NCBI GenBank assembly: GCA_016125585.1
Contig: WGLL01000005.1
Location: forward strand, 1 to 64,000
Origin: Caulobacter sp.
Lineage (GTDB): Bacteria > Pseudomonadota > Alphaproteobacteria > Caulobacterales > Caulobacteraceae
Length of the DNA stretch: 64,000 bases
Direction of reading: 5' to 3'
Under the pieces are notes generated by a model. That model saw only the letters and a program-made list of their open reading frames with translations. It was not told where the DNA came from and ran no database searches. This document shows positions 34,669 to 43,448 of the stretch, piece by piece. A program made the translations under genes and the position numbers. The stretch's first letter is position 1, and each line of letters opens with the position of its first letter.

Positions 34669-35208
34669 TCAGGAGACGATCGGCCGGTTGGCAGCCGGCG
34701 CCGGCGCCGCGAGGGCGGCCTCGGCGTCCTGACGCAGAAGGTCGGCGGCCACGGCCTTGCGCAGCGCAGATTCCAGAGAGGCCGAGGGGCGGTCGGACGA
34801 CTTGGCCGACATCAGGCCGTGGATGTTCCGGATGATCTGCACCGGCGTCATGATCAGACCCCAGGGGAGACCCCACCAGCCGAGGAACAGGGCGCCGACC
34901 GAGGACAGGGCGCGGGATTTCTGGCCGCAGCCGTGACAGGCGATCTGGGTGCGGGTGGCGAAGGAGGTCATCACCAGCGCCGACCAGACTGTGTAGTGGG
35001 TCTGCAGGTCCACCGGGCCCGGGCCGTTGCATTTGGGACAGGTCCCGCGATGCACGTCATCGACGATCCGCCGCATCTGGTCTTCCGGCACCTGCGCCGA
35101 CAGGGCCAGAAGCCCGTTCTGGCGACAGTCGCGGCTGCAGAACCGCAGATTGCCCTCACGCTCGCCGCCGAACCAGATCGATCCGCGGCAGTAGTCACAC
35201 TTGGCCAT
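34669..35208 (-). CDS. Zinc-ribbon membrane protein of unknown function
   Basis: 179 residues, not recognised as a named family. Three Cys pairs: CDYC (residues 4-7), FCSRDC, and CPKC plus CHGC, giving two probable zinc ribbons. A hydrophobic stretch around residues 115-135 (SVGALFLGWWGLPWGLIMTP) suggests one membrane-embedded helix, followed by an Ala-rich cytosolic tail. ATG 35208 begins MAKCDYC. Nothing in its neighbours suggests a role. Confidence 0.75.
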   Translation of the reverse strand: MAKCDYCRGSIWFGGEREGNLRFCSRDCRQNGLLALSAQVPEDQMRRIVDDVHRGTCPKCNGPGPVDLQTHYTVWSALVMTSFATRTQIACHGCGQKSRALSSVGALFLGWWGLPWGLIMTPVQIIRNIHGLMSAKSSDRPSASLESALRKAVAADLLRQDAEAALAAPAPAANRPIVS

Positions 35209-35281
35209 ACGCACCCCCCTTGCACAACGCCACCCAAGCAACCGGAAACGGCGCTGTCAAACGCCGACAGCACCCACCGCC

Positions 35282-37102
35282 TCAATAGGCCAGAGCGACC
35301 CCGTCCTTGCGCATTTCGGTGGCGGCGGCGTAGCGGCCGGGCCAGCGTTCGATGGCCTGATAGCCGCCGAAACCGCCGTCGCTGGCGCCGAGCTTCCAGC
35401 CGATTTTCGCCAGCGCGGCCTGGGTCGCCGCCGGCACCCCGGTCTCCAGCCGCAGGATGCCCTGCACGTCCAGCTGTTCGCCGGTCGGCTCCATGCCGCC
35501 CTCATGGTGCCAGCGGGGCGAATCGCCGGCCGCCTGCAGGTCGAGGCCGAAGTCGACCATGTTGGAGATGATCTGGGCCTGGCCCTGGGGCTGCATGTCG
35601 CCGCCCATCACCCCGAAACTCAGCCAGGGCTTGCCGTCCTTGACCGCGAAGCCGGGGATGATGGTCTGGAACGGCCGCTTGCCGGGGGCGAAGATGTTGG
35701 GGTGGCCGTCGGTCAGGGCGAACAGCTCGCCCCGGTCCTGGAACATGAAGCCCAGGCCGTCCGGCGACAGGCCTGAGCCCATGCCGCGATAATTGGACTG
35801 GATGATGGAGACCATCATCCCGTCCTTGTCGGCGACGGTGAAATAGGTGGTGTCGCCGTGGCTGGGCGCCTGGCCCGGATAGATGGGATCGAGAATGCGG
35901 TCGGGGCGGATCAGCTTGGCCCGCTCGGCGGCATAGGCCTTGGAGTTCAGCCACTCCAGCGGCGCCGGCGAGAAGGCCGGGTCGGCGAAGTAGCGGGCGC
36001 GGTCCTCATAGGCCAGGCGCTTGGCCTCGACCGCGTGGTGGATGGCCGCCGCCGACTGGAAGCCCATCGCCTTGACGTCGAAATTCTCGAGAATGTTCAG
36101 CAGCTGCAGGGTCGAAAGGCCCTGGCTGTTGGGCGACAGGCCATAGACATCGACGCCGCGATAGCCGGTGACCAGCGGCGGGCTCCATTCGCTCTTGTGG
36201 GCGGCGAGGTCCGCCTTGGTCATCCAGCCGCCGATGCGCTTGAAATAGGCCTCGATGGTGTCGGCGATCTCGCCCTCGTAGAAGGCGCGGGGGCCGCCCG
36301 TGGCGATCAGGTCATAGGTTTTGGCCAGCCCCGGGTTCTGGAACACCTCGCCCTCGGCCGGGGTTTTTCCGTCCTTGGTCCAGACCTTCAGGAAGTTGTC
36401 GATTTCCTCGATGTTGGAGGCCGGGTTGGTGAAGCGCCGGGCGCTGGCGGCCAGGTAGTAGGCGACGTTCTGGCTGACCGGCGCGCCTTGCGTGGCCATG
36501 CCGATGGCCGGCTGGAACAGATCCTTCCAGGCCAGCTTGCCATAGCGGCCGTGCAGATCGCCCCAGGCGGCGACGGCGCCCGGAACGCTGACCGGCACGG
36601 CGCCATAGGAGGGGATGCGACCGTTCTTCGCCCGCGACCGCACCGTTTCCAGCGTCAGGGCGCGGGGCGAGCGGCCCGAACCGTTCAGGCCCACGACCTT
36701 CTTCAGCTTGGGATCCCACAGCATGACGAAGCAGTCGCCGCCGACGCCGCAGGAGATCGGCTCCAGAAAGCCCAGGCAGGCGTTGGCGGCGATGGCCGCG
36801 TCGACTGCCGACCCTCCGGCCCGCAGGATGTCGATGGCGGCCAGGGTGGCGAGCGGATGGGCGGTGGCGGCCGCGCCATTGACGCCCCAGGCCGCCGAAC
36901 GGCTGGCGTAGGTGGCCCCGGCGATCCGGTCGCCCGAATGAACGTCGGGGCGGTCGAGGTTGGGATTGGTCCCCTCGGGTCGGCGGCGGGCCGGTTTTGC
37001 GGGCGGCTCCTGGGCCGATGCGGGCGCCGACGCGGCCCCCGCGGTCAGACCGGCGGCGAGGCCGGTAGTCGGCAGGGCGGCGAGAAAGGTGCGGCGGCGC
37101 AT
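35282..37102 (-). CDS. ggt: Gamma-glutamyltransferase with Tat-type signal
   Basis: 606 residues. The N-terminus MRRRTFLAALP has a twin-arginine motif, so it is probably exported folded. The Ntn-hydrolase proenzyme pattern is intact: EPISCGVGGDCFVMLWD in the large subunit, NSQGLSTLQLLNILE, then SHGDTTYFTVADKDG, where the first Thr of TTYF (~residue 414) is the cleavage and catalytic nucleophile. It cleaves gamma-glutamyl bonds of glutathione in the periplasm. A long Ala/Pro/Arg-rich linker follows the signal. Length is normal. Confidence 0.93.
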   Translation of the reverse strand: MRRRTFLAALPTTGLAAGLTAGAASAPASAQEPPAKPARRRPEGTNPNLDRPDVHSGDRIAGATYASRSAAWGVNGAAATAHPLATLAAIDILRAGGSAVDAAIAANACLGFLEPISCGVGGDCFVMLWDPKLKKVVGLNGSGRSPRALTLETVRSRAKNGRIPSYGAVPVSVPGAVAAWGDLHGRYGKLAWKDLFQPAIGMATQGAPVSQNVAYYLAASARRFTNPASNIEEIDNFLKVWTKDGKTPAEGEVFQNPGLAKTYDLIATGGPRAFYEGEIADTIEAYFKRIGGWMTKADLAAHKSEWSPPLVTGYRGVDVYGLSPNSQGLSTLQLLNILENFDVKAMGFQSAAAIHHAVEAKRLAYEDRARYFADPAFSPAPLEWLNSKAYAAERAKLIRPDRILDPIYPGQAPSHGDTTYFTVADKDGMMVSIIQSNYRGMGSGLSPDGLGFMFQDRGELFALTDGHPNIFAPGKRPFQTIIPGFAVKDGKPWLSFGVMGGDMQPQGQAQIISNMVDFGLDLQAAGDSPRWHHEGGMEPTGEQLDVQGILRLETGVPAATQAALAKIGWKLGASDGGFGGYQAIERWPGRYAAATEMRKDGVALAY

Positions 37103-37240
37103 GGTTGAAACTCCCCAGGAACAGGCAAGGGACTATAGGCCGCGAGCCGGGGGAATCGAGGGGGCGTGTCGTCCGCGCGGAATGCGCCCCCTTTTTCCGT
37201 CATCACGGTGCATGGTCAGAGCACGAAACCTGTCCCCTTC

Positions 37241-37370
37241 CGTCATCCCGGCCGAAGCGCAGCGTAGCGCCGGGACCCAGAGGGGACAGGGCGCTGGCCG
37301 GGACGTGGCGGGCATTTGCGACTGAGGCCCCTGGGTCCCGGATCGCCCTGCGGGCGTCCGGGATGACGGG
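37241..37370. repeat. Paired inverted repeat, family B, copy 2
   Basis: CGTCATCCCGGCCGAAGCGCAGC and CCGGGACCCAGAGGGG on the left, GGCCCCTGGGTCCCGG and GGGCGTCCGGGATGACGG on the right. It is the main content of the 311-base gap 37103-37413 between two minus-strand genes. The remaining bases near 37140-37240 show no clear signal. Confidence 0.83.
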
Positions 37371-37413
37371 AATGCGCCTGTGTGTGGCCCCGCCCAGGCA
37401 GAGACGGAACGCC

Positions 37414-37749
37414 TCAGCTCTCCGACCACACCGCCAGTTCATTCCCGGCCGGGTCGCGGAAGTGGAAGCGCCGGCCGCCGGGGAAGCTGAAGATCGGCCG
37501 CACGATCTCGGCCCCGGCCTCGGTCACCCTGGCCAGCAGGGCCTCCAGGTCGCTGGCGAACAGCACCGGCAGCGGCTTGCTGGCCGCCTCGTCGCTGTCG
37601 AACCCGCCGTCGAGCCCCTCGCTGTAGGCCGCGTAGGTCGGGCCGTAGTCGGTGAAGCTCCAGCCGAAGGCCTTGGCGTAGAAGGCCTTGGTCCCCGGCA
37701 GCTCGCCGCCGGGCATTTCCAGATAGTCGATCTTGCCGTCTTCACGCAT
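37414..37749 (-). CDS. VOC-family (glyoxalase-like) protein
   Basis: 111 residues, a single-domain vicinal oxygen chelate protein: KIDYLEMPGGELPGTKAFYAKAFGW, then DLEALLARVTEAGAEIVRPIF and GRRFHFRDPAGNELAVW. The Glu and His of the second half (FHFRDPAGNELAVW) can bind metal. Substrate unknown; such proteins are often lyases or resistance proteins. ATG 37749 follows AAGGAG by 7-8 bases, which rejects the upstream in-frame ATG at 37773. Confidence 0.88.
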   Translation of the reverse strand: MREDGKIDYLEMPGGELPGTKAFYAKAFGWSFTDYGPTYAAYSEGLDGGFDSDEAASKPLPVLFASDLEALLARVTEAGAEIVRPIFSFPGGRRFHFRDPAGNELAVWSES

Positions 37750-37836
37750 GGGAGAACTCCTTGTTGTTGCCATTTTGTTCTATTTGGGTGGAAGCGTCAA
37801 TCAAGCGTCCTACTCCAAGGGGAGAAGGCAACGGTG

Positions 37837-38487
37837 TCACGGAAAGGCCCAGACGCTGGTGCGCTTGATGGCGAAATCCTCCAGCTCGCGCGTCGTCGGC
37901 ACCTGGTATTCGGCCAGGTGGATCAGGCCTTCCCGCGGAAAATAGGTGCGCATCGGATCGCCGATCAGCACCGTCTTGCCCATGGCCCGGGCCTCCGTCA
38001 GCCAGGCCAGGACCCGGCCGGCCAGGGGCTGCTCGTAGCAGATGTCGCCGGCCAGGATGACGTCGATGTCCGGCGGCGGCGGGGCCTCCAGCAGGTCGGT
38101 GTCGGTGAAGGCCACCGCCACCCCGTTGGCGGCCGCGTTGAGGGCCACGGCCGGGCCGCAGAAGCCGTCGACATCGCTGCCCAGCGCGCTCGCGGCGCCG
38201 GCCTTCATCGCGGCGATGGCCACCAGCCCCGAGCCGGTGGCGAAGTCGAGCACCCGCTGGCCGGCCACGGCTTGCGGATGGTCGAGCACATAGCGGGCCA
38301 GGGCCTGGCCTCCGGCCCAGGCGAAGGCCCAGAACGGCGGCGGCAGGCCGATTTTCTCCAGCGCCTCCTCGGTCAGCCGCCACAGGGGCGTGACCTCGTC
38401 GGCGAGATACAGCGATATCCCCGGCGTATGGGGCGGCGACTGCAGCCGGGTGTTGTCCAGAATGAAGGCGGTGCGGTCGGGGATCAT
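37837..38487 (-). CDS. Class I methyltransferase, ETFB-lysine-methyltransferase-like
   Basis: 216 residues. PPFWAFAWAGGQALARYVLDHP precedes the SAM motif RVLDFATGSGLVAIAAM, and DVILAGDICYEQPLA supplies the post-motif acidic loop. This order is typical of the METTL20/ETFB lysine methyltransferases, which modify electron transfer flavoprotein beta and lower its activity; an Agrobacterium homologue is known. No etfAB is nearby, so the substrate is inferred only from resemblance. Confidence 0.82.
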   Translation of the reverse strand: MIPDRTAFILDNTRLQSPPHTPGISLYLADEVTPLWRLTEEALEKIGLPPPFWAFAWAGGQALARYVLDHPQAVAGQRVLDFATGSGLVAIAAMKAGAASALGSDVDGFCGPAVALNAAANGVAVAFTDTDLLEAPPPPDIDVILAGDICYEQPLAGRVLAWLTEARAMGKTVLIGDPMRTYFPREGLIHLAEYQVPTTRELEDFAIKRTSVWAFP

Positions 38488-38607
38488 GGGCGGCGGACGA
38501 TAGGCAGGGCCGGGCGGTCGCGCCAGAGCAAGCTTTCGCCCCTTCAGCGACGGACAGGACGGCCCGCCGCGTGTCAGACTGAAGGGGCCCTTCAAAGGAG
38601 AGACCGC

Positions 38608-39537
38608 ATGCGCGTGATCGCCGTCCTGGCCGCCGTCATGGCCCTGTCGCCGGCTCTGGCTCCCACACTGTCGCTGGCCCATGATCCGGAGGGCGACAGC
38701 CTGCCCCTCGGCGACGGCCATGTCACCGACCACCCGGCGACGGGCAATGTCTTCGCCTGCGCCCTGGTCGATGGTCGCGGCTTTCGCGGCGGCGGCGCGC
38801 GGCATGCCGGAGACTGGTTCCACGGCGACACCTGGAACCCGCTGGAAAAACCCCATGTCAGCGGCAGGGTGATGTGGCCCCGGGCGCGGCTGTCGCTGAA
38901 GGCGTCGGGCGACACCGTCGCGGTGTCAGGCAACGGCCTGCCGGTCAACGAACCGACCGGCAAGTTCCCGATCTCGCCCGATGAGGAGGCCTGGCGCTAC
39001 GACACCAACCCCAACCCCATCTCGGAGCTGACGCTGGATTTCGAGATTCCCGCCGCCCCGCGGAAGGCCGCCGCGCCCGGTTGCCTGCCGATGGGCATGA
39101 TCGGCTTCTCGCTGACGGGCGTGGCCTTCTACAACGCCCTCGACGACGCCGGCCGCGACGCCGCCGCCCATGAGGTCCAGGACCTGTGCGACGGCCATCC
39201 GCAGGGGCGGGGGCAGTATCACTACCACTCCGGCTCCGCCTGCCTGCCGGGGGTCGACAGCAACGCCGTGGTCGGCTGGGCGCTGGACGGCTATCCGATC
39301 CTGGGCCTGAGGGACGGCGCCGGAAAGCGGCTGACCAACGCTGATCTCGACGACTGCCACGGCCGGGCCGAGACGGTGACGGTCGATGGCCGGACCTACA
39401 GCTACGCCTACCGGCTGACCCGCGAATATCCCTATGTCATGGGCTGTTTCACCGGCCAGGTGCGCGCCGACACCCGTCAGGCCATCCGCCGGGGCATGGG
39501 CCCGCCGGGGCGCCGGGGCGGGCCGCCAGGGCCCTGA
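38608..39537 (+). CDS. Secreted YHYH-domain protein
   Basis: 309 residues. Signal peptide ~1-24 (LAPTLSLAHD). The YHYH motif is GQYHYHSGSACLPG (~212-225), followed by VVGWALDGYPILGLRD and YAYRLTREYPYVMGCFTG, the usual core of this family. Function not established; several homologues are predicted periplasmic or extracellular. The C-terminus is Arg/Gly/Pro-rich. AAAGGAGAGACC precedes ATG 38608. Divergent from the methyltransferase gene. Confidence 0.87.
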   Translation: MRVIAVLAAVMALSPALAPTLSLAHDPEGDSLPLGDGHVTDHPATGNVFACALVDGRGFRGGGARHAGDWFHGDTWNPLEKPHVSGRVMWPRARLSLKASGDTVAVSGNGLPVNEPTGKFPISPDEEAWRYDTNPNPISELTLDFEIPAAPRKAAAPGCLPMGMIGFSLTGVAFYNALDDAGRDAAAHEVQDLCDGHPQGRGQYHYHSGSACLPGVDSNAVVGWALDGYPILGLRDGAGKRLTNADLDDCHGRAETVTVDGRTYSYAYRLTREYPYVMGCFTGQVRADTRQAIRRGMGPPGRRGGPPGP

Positions 39538-39612
39538 AAAACGGCGGCGAAATTTCCCTCGTCAGATCGCCGGATGCCGCTATAGGGTGGAGTTGTATCA
39601 AGGGGGACTACC

Positions 39613-40074
39613 ATGAGTAACATTATCATCCGGACCGTCAAACTGGCGGCGCTGGCGCTCGCCGCTACCCATGTTTCGGCCTGCGCGACCATCCTTCGCA
39701 CCGACAGCGAGAAGTTCACCATCGAAAGCTCGCCGCCCGGCGCCGAGGCGACGACCAGCCTGGGGGTGACCTGCACCACGCCCTGCACCTTCAAGGCCAA
39801 ACGCAAGGACCGCTTCACCGTCACGGTCAGCAAGGACGGCTATGAGCCGGTGACCGCCGAGGTCGGCCGCAAGCTGGCCAGCGGCGGCGGCACCACCACC
39901 TTCCTTGGCAACGCCATCGCCGGCGGGGCCATCGGGGTCGGCGTCGACTTCGCCACCGGCGCGCCCTACGACCTGTATCCGAACCCGCTGGTCATCACCC
40001 TCAAGCCACTCGGCCAGGCGGCTGAACCGGTCGCCGAGGCCGCGCCGGCCGAGGCCCCGGCCGCGTCGGAATGA
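39613..40074 (+). CDS. PEGA-like domain lipoprotein
   Basis: 153 residues. The lipobox is VSAC (Cys24). The core SSPPGAEATTSLGVTCTTPCTFKAKRKDRFTVTVSKDGYEP is a PEGA-type surface domain. A Gly-rich hydrophobic segment (FLGNAIAGGAIGVGVDFATGA) and an Ala/Pro/Glu tail follow. It probably sits in the envelope; function unknown. A possible -10 (GCTATAGG at ~39577) lies upstream. Its TGA overlaps the start of the next gene (ATGA), so the pair is coupled. Confidence 0.83.
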   Translation: MSNIIIRTVKLAALALAATHVSACATILRTDSEKFTIESSPPGAEATTSLGVTCTTPCTFKAKRKDRFTVTVSKDGYEPVTAEVGRKLASGGGTTTFLGNAIAGGAIGVGVDFATGAPYDLYPNPLVITLKPLGQAAEPVAEAAPAEAPAASE

Positions 40075-40622
40075 GACCCATCGCGCCCGGCGGCCTGGCG
40101 CTGCTGGGCGCGATCATCCTGGCGTCCGCGGCCGTCGCCCAGGCGCCGGCACGGGAGTCCGCCGGCAAGGCGAACAGCGACCCGTTCGAGACCGGCCGCG
40201 GGCTGACCCTGCCGGAAGGCCGGCTGCAGCTGGTCAGCGGTCGCGCCGGGGCGGCCTTCTTCATCTCGCTGGGTCAGGTTCGCCGCGAGGGCGATGTCGT
40301 CGACTACTGGACCTATGCCGTCTATGCGCCGGGCCATCCCCTGAACGCGGGTCTGTTGGTCCAGGATATCACCCACCTGAGGCTCGACTGCCAGGCCCGC
40401 ACCACCCGGGTTCTGGGCGTGGCGGGGTTTGACGAAGCGGGCCGCGTGCTGGCGACGGTGCCGGCCCGGGCCTATGAGGAAGAACCGATCGAAGCGGAGT
40501 CGGCGCACGACTTCCAGGCCCGTGTCCTGTGCGACGGCATAGCCTTGCCGCCGCAGAACACCTTTGCCGACCGCAAGGCCGCCTATGCGGCGACCCGAAT
40601 TCTGCTCAATGTGACCGACTGA
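40071..40622 (+). CDS. Secreted protein of unknown function
   Basis: 183 residues. Signal peptide ~1-23 (ILASAAVAQAP). The mature protein has two Cys (LRLDCQARTTRVLG and ARVLCDGIALPP) that could pair in the periplasm. Repeated short strands (FFISLGQVRREGDVVDYWTYAVY) suggest a beta-rich fold similar in pattern to small surface-adhesin-E-like proteins, but I do not recognise it firmly. Translationally coupled to the PEGA lipoprotein gene (overlap at 40071-40074). Confidence 0.75.
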   Translation: MRPIAPGGLALLGAIILASAAVAQAPARESAGKANSDPFETGRGLTLPEGRLQLVSGRAGAAFFISLGQVRREGDVVDYWTYAVYAPGHPLNAGLLVQDITHLRLDCQARTTRVLGVAGFDEAGRVLATVPARAYEEEPIEAESAHDFQARVLCDGIALPPQNTFADRKAAYAATRILLNVTD

Positions 40623-40643
40623 AGCGCGTTCCGTTTAGTGGGG

Positions 40644-40690
40644 CCGGTCGTCGGATCAAACACGCGACCGGAAAAGCCCGGGGCGCCCCG
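40644..40690. terminator. Two adjacent hairpins after the secreted-protein gene
   Basis: CCGGTCG (40644-40650) pairs with CGACCGG (40665-40671), followed by AAAAG, then the perfect 12-bp palindrome CGGGGCGCCCCG (40679-40690). There is no U-tract, so an intrinsic terminator is uncertain; they could also protect the 3' end. The rest of 40623-40815 shows nothing else. Confidence 0.3.
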
Positions 40691-40815
40691 ACTTCAGTTC
40701 ATCACAGAGGGTTACGCGACAGGGACGGTTCGGCGAGGCGGCGGCTTCACCCGGTCTTAACCGTGTCGACCGCCTGTTTCAGGGCTGCGGAGAGGGCAAG
40801 ACCCGGAGGCCTGAC

Positions 40816-41744
40816 ATGACATCGGCGGATCCGGCCGTCGCGGCGGCCGATGAGGTGATTTCGGACTTCATCGCCAAAGGCGCCCACCGGTTCGCCCGGC
40901 CCGTGGATCCCGCCGCCTGCGCGGCCCTGCTCGCCGAACTGAAGGCCGACCGCGACTACGGCGCCGGCCTCTTCCTCGACGAGGCCGGCTTCGACGCCGA
41001 TCCGCAATACCGGGGCGTGAACCCCCGCCCGGGCCGCAACCTGCTCGACCGGTTCGCCGGCCGCCTGGCCTTCGTCGAACAGGCGCTGCCGATCGTCGCC
41101 GGCCTGACCGCCCTGCTGGGCGACGGCTACCGTATTCTCGACCGCAAGGTGGTCTGTGGCGTCCCGGCCAGCGCCATTCCCGACTGGCTGAAGGCGCGCA
41201 TCGCCGGCAATCCGGTCAACAACCTCGGCGCCTATGTGAAGCCGCAGTATCGCGACGTCACCTATTTCTACGGCATCGACTTCCATCAGGACCTGATCGA
41301 CTTCAAGGGGCGGGAGGCCGACTTCCTGACCCTCTATGTCTATCTTTCGCCGGTCGGTCCGGCGGACGCGCCGCTGTTCCTGCTGGAAGGCAGCCATCGG
41401 CTGGGCGCGGCGGTGTTTCCCCATGACCTGACCCGCCAGGGCGACGACTGGCGCTATCGCAGCGACGGCCGCGAGGCCCTCTGTCGCCAGAGCCTGCTGC
41501 TGGCGGCGCCGGGTCGGTCTCCATGTGGCACGCCTGCACCCTGCACGGCACCCAGCCGGACGAGGCCGACCACGAGCGGATCTCCCTGCGCTATCTATTC
41601 GAGCGCGGTCCCGCCGCGGAGGCGGGGATGGACCGGGTCAACGCCGCGCTCGACGGGCCGCTGGCCCTGGCCGACACCCGCGTCGATCTCGACCCCGGCG
41701 GCGCCGCGCGGATCAAGGCCAACAGCGTCAACCAGGCCTCCTGA
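40816..41744 (+). pseudogene. Phytanoyl-CoA dioxygenase-family gene with a one-base frameshift
   Basis: Frame 1 runs from ATG 40816 (GGAGG upstream) with the iron motif GIDFHQDLIDFKG (HxD) and FLLEGSHRLGAAVFP. At about 41506-41516 homology passes to the -1 frame: GSVSMWHACTLHGTQPDEADHERISLRYLF, which carries the distal His and the 2-oxoglutarate Arg, ending at 41744. One base appears lost in GCGCCGGGTCGG. Restored, it is a ~309-residue non-haem Fe(II)/2-oxoglutarate dioxygenase with all three iron ligands, so the gene is broken only at this point or mis-assembled. A TylF-type methyltransferase follows. Confidence 0.83.
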
Positions 41745-41822
41745 ACGGGCCCATAGAGACAGCACCTGACGGCTGTATTAGCCTTCACCACGGCGCGACG
41801 CCGCCCAGCCTTGAGGATCGCC

Positions 41823-42542
41823 ATGACCCCCGCCGACGAGACGCTGCGCGACCTGCTCCGGCGCCACATCGACGACCACGACCTGATCGCCAATCTCGGG
41901 GCTTTCGGCCGGCGCATGCATTTCATGAAGGCCTTCGCCCACTATGAGGTGTTCAAGCGCATCCAGGACCTGCCGGGCGATATCGTCGAATGCGGCGTCT
42001 ACAAGGGCGCCTCCCTGCTGACCTTCGCCCGGTTTCTGGAAACCTTCTGTCCCGGCGACCGCACCCGCAAGGTGCTGGGCTTCGATCACTTCCAGGGCCT
42101 GATCGGCCGCAACGACAAGGACGGGCGCGAGGACGAGCGGGTCGGCAACACCGCCGAGGGCTGGAACGCCGGCGCCTTCCGCGACACCCTGTTCGCCCTG
42201 GTCGAGGCCTTCAACAAGGACGCCTTCGTCCAGTCGCGGCCGCGCATCGAACTGGTCGACGGCGATGTCTGCGAGACGGCCGGCGCCTATGTCGCCGACA
42301 ATCCGGGCCTGCGGATCTCCCTGCTGCATCTGGACATGGATATCCACGCCCCGACCCTGGCGGCCCTGAAGGCCTTCTGGCCCCGGGTGCTGACCGGCGG
42401 GGTGGTGATGCTCGACGAGTTCGCCATCCGCGAATGGCCGGGCGAGACGCAGGCGGTCGAGGAATTCTTCGACGGCAAGCCGCCGCGCATCGAGAAGTTC
42501 GGCTGGGCCTCGGCCCCGGGCGGGTTTTTCGTGAAGGCATAG
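41823..42542 (+). CDS. TylF/MycF-type O-methyltransferase
   Basis: 239 residues. Features of the macrocin O-methyltransferase family: HFMKAFAHYEVFKRIQDLPG, DIVECGVYKGASLLTFARFLE (SAM site), KVLGFDHFQG and LLHLDMDIHAPTLAALKAFWP with DEFA for Mg binding. Such enzymes methylate sugar or small-molecule hydroxyls. ATG 41823 has TTGAGGA upstream; the in-frame TTG at 41811 is part of that site. It lies 78 bases after the PhyH pseudogene, so the pair may once have acted on one substrate. Confidence 0.87.
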   Translation: MTPADETLRDLLRRHIDDHDLIANLGAFGRRMHFMKAFAHYEVFKRIQDLPGDIVECGVYKGASLLTFARFLETFCPGDRTRKVLGFDHFQGLIGRNDKDGREDERVGNTAEGWNAGAFRDTLFALVEAFNKDAFVQSRPRIELVDGDVCETAGAYVADNPGLRISLLHLDMDIHAPTLAALKAFWPRVLTGGVVMLDEFAIREWPGETQAVEEFFDGKPPRIEKFGWASAPGGFFVKA

Positions 42543-42723
42543 GGGGGGCGGTGCGCCGCCTTCGCTACGGATCTGATCCAATATGCTTCCAGGGTGCGCT
42601 CTTCGCCACGCCCCGGCGGGTGCTTGCCTGACCTTTTGCGGTTGGCCTGCCGCTCATCGAAGACAGGGGGGTCTTCCGCTCGGCGGGTTTCAGCCGACAG
42701 GATGAAGCGCGCCGCGGGGGCAG

Positions 42724-43326
42724 CTAGATATTCTTGACGAACCAGAAGACGAAGGCCGCGACACCCGCCAGGGCGATGCCCAACAGCACGCGGACCCAGA
42801 GCGGGTCTCGCGGCGCGACCTCGGCGGGCCAGGGCAGGGTCAGGGCGCGAAGGGCCGAAACAAACGCAGCGACGCCGCCCGCGACCCGCATCCAGTCGAG
42901 CAGAATCCAACGCCGCGCCAAGGCGATGGACTCCGCGTCGGTGATCGTGTCGGTCGCCGAACCGCTGGCATGATGCCAGAGCGCCGCATTCACCGGCCAG
43001 AAGGCGATGACCGTGAGAACCAGCAGGGCGAGGATGCCCAGCGACGGCACGCACAGCAGCCAGCGATAGCGCCAGGGGGTCTTCCAACCCGCCACCAGGG
43101 CCCCAAAGGCGGCGATCAGCATGGCCGCCGAGAATGGAATGAAGAAGACGCCCGTATCGACCGGCCAGGCCTTGCCGTAAGGCATCATCGCCAGGGACTG
43201 GGGCGGATTGGCGCTCCATGCGCCCGCCAGCACAACAAGATCAAACAGCTTGGCGCCGACCAGGGGACCGCCAACCAGAACGGCCAGCCACAGGAACGCC
43301 TTGGTGGTGGTTTCTCGACCCGGCAT
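42724..43326 (-). CDS. DUF1772-like membrane protein
   Basis: 200 residues, four TM helices (about 8-30, 48-75, 82-105, 165-195). Pattern of the anthrone-oxygenase-like/DUF1772 family: VDTGVFFIPFSAAMLIAAF, then VIAFWPVNAALWH and ALARRWILLDWMRVAGGVAAF with conserved N, R and W. Function in bacteria unknown. ATG 43326 begins MPGRETTTKAF. The gap 42543-42723 holds a GAAGAC-AGGGGG-GTCTTC hairpin (42659-42676) and nothing else I can identify. Confidence 0.72.
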   Translation of the reverse strand: MPGRETTTKAFLWLAVLVGGPLVGAKLFDLVVLAGAWSANPPQSLAMMPYGKAWPVDTGVFFIPFSAAMLIAAFGALVAGWKTPWRYRWLLCVPSLGILALLVLTVIAFWPVNAALWHHASGSATDTITDAESIALARRWILLDWMRVAGGVAAFVSALRALTLPWPAEVAPRDPLWVRVLLGIALAGVAAFVFWFVKNI

Positions 43327-43448
43327 GCTGGCCTCCCGTGGCGATTGAGAGGGTGGCGGAAATTGCCGCCAGAGTCCAGTTTTTGGCAGCGAGCGCCGGC
43401 GGCTGGCGCACGATCCCCGCCTGGCCGCGCCAGGGCGGGCGCGAGCGG

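Noticed and set aside
37105..38607. Upstream extension of the YHYH gene by 501 codons
   Set aside because: It crosses repeat B2, the VOC gene and the methyltransferase gene. The signal peptide and Shine-Dalgarno place the start at 38608.
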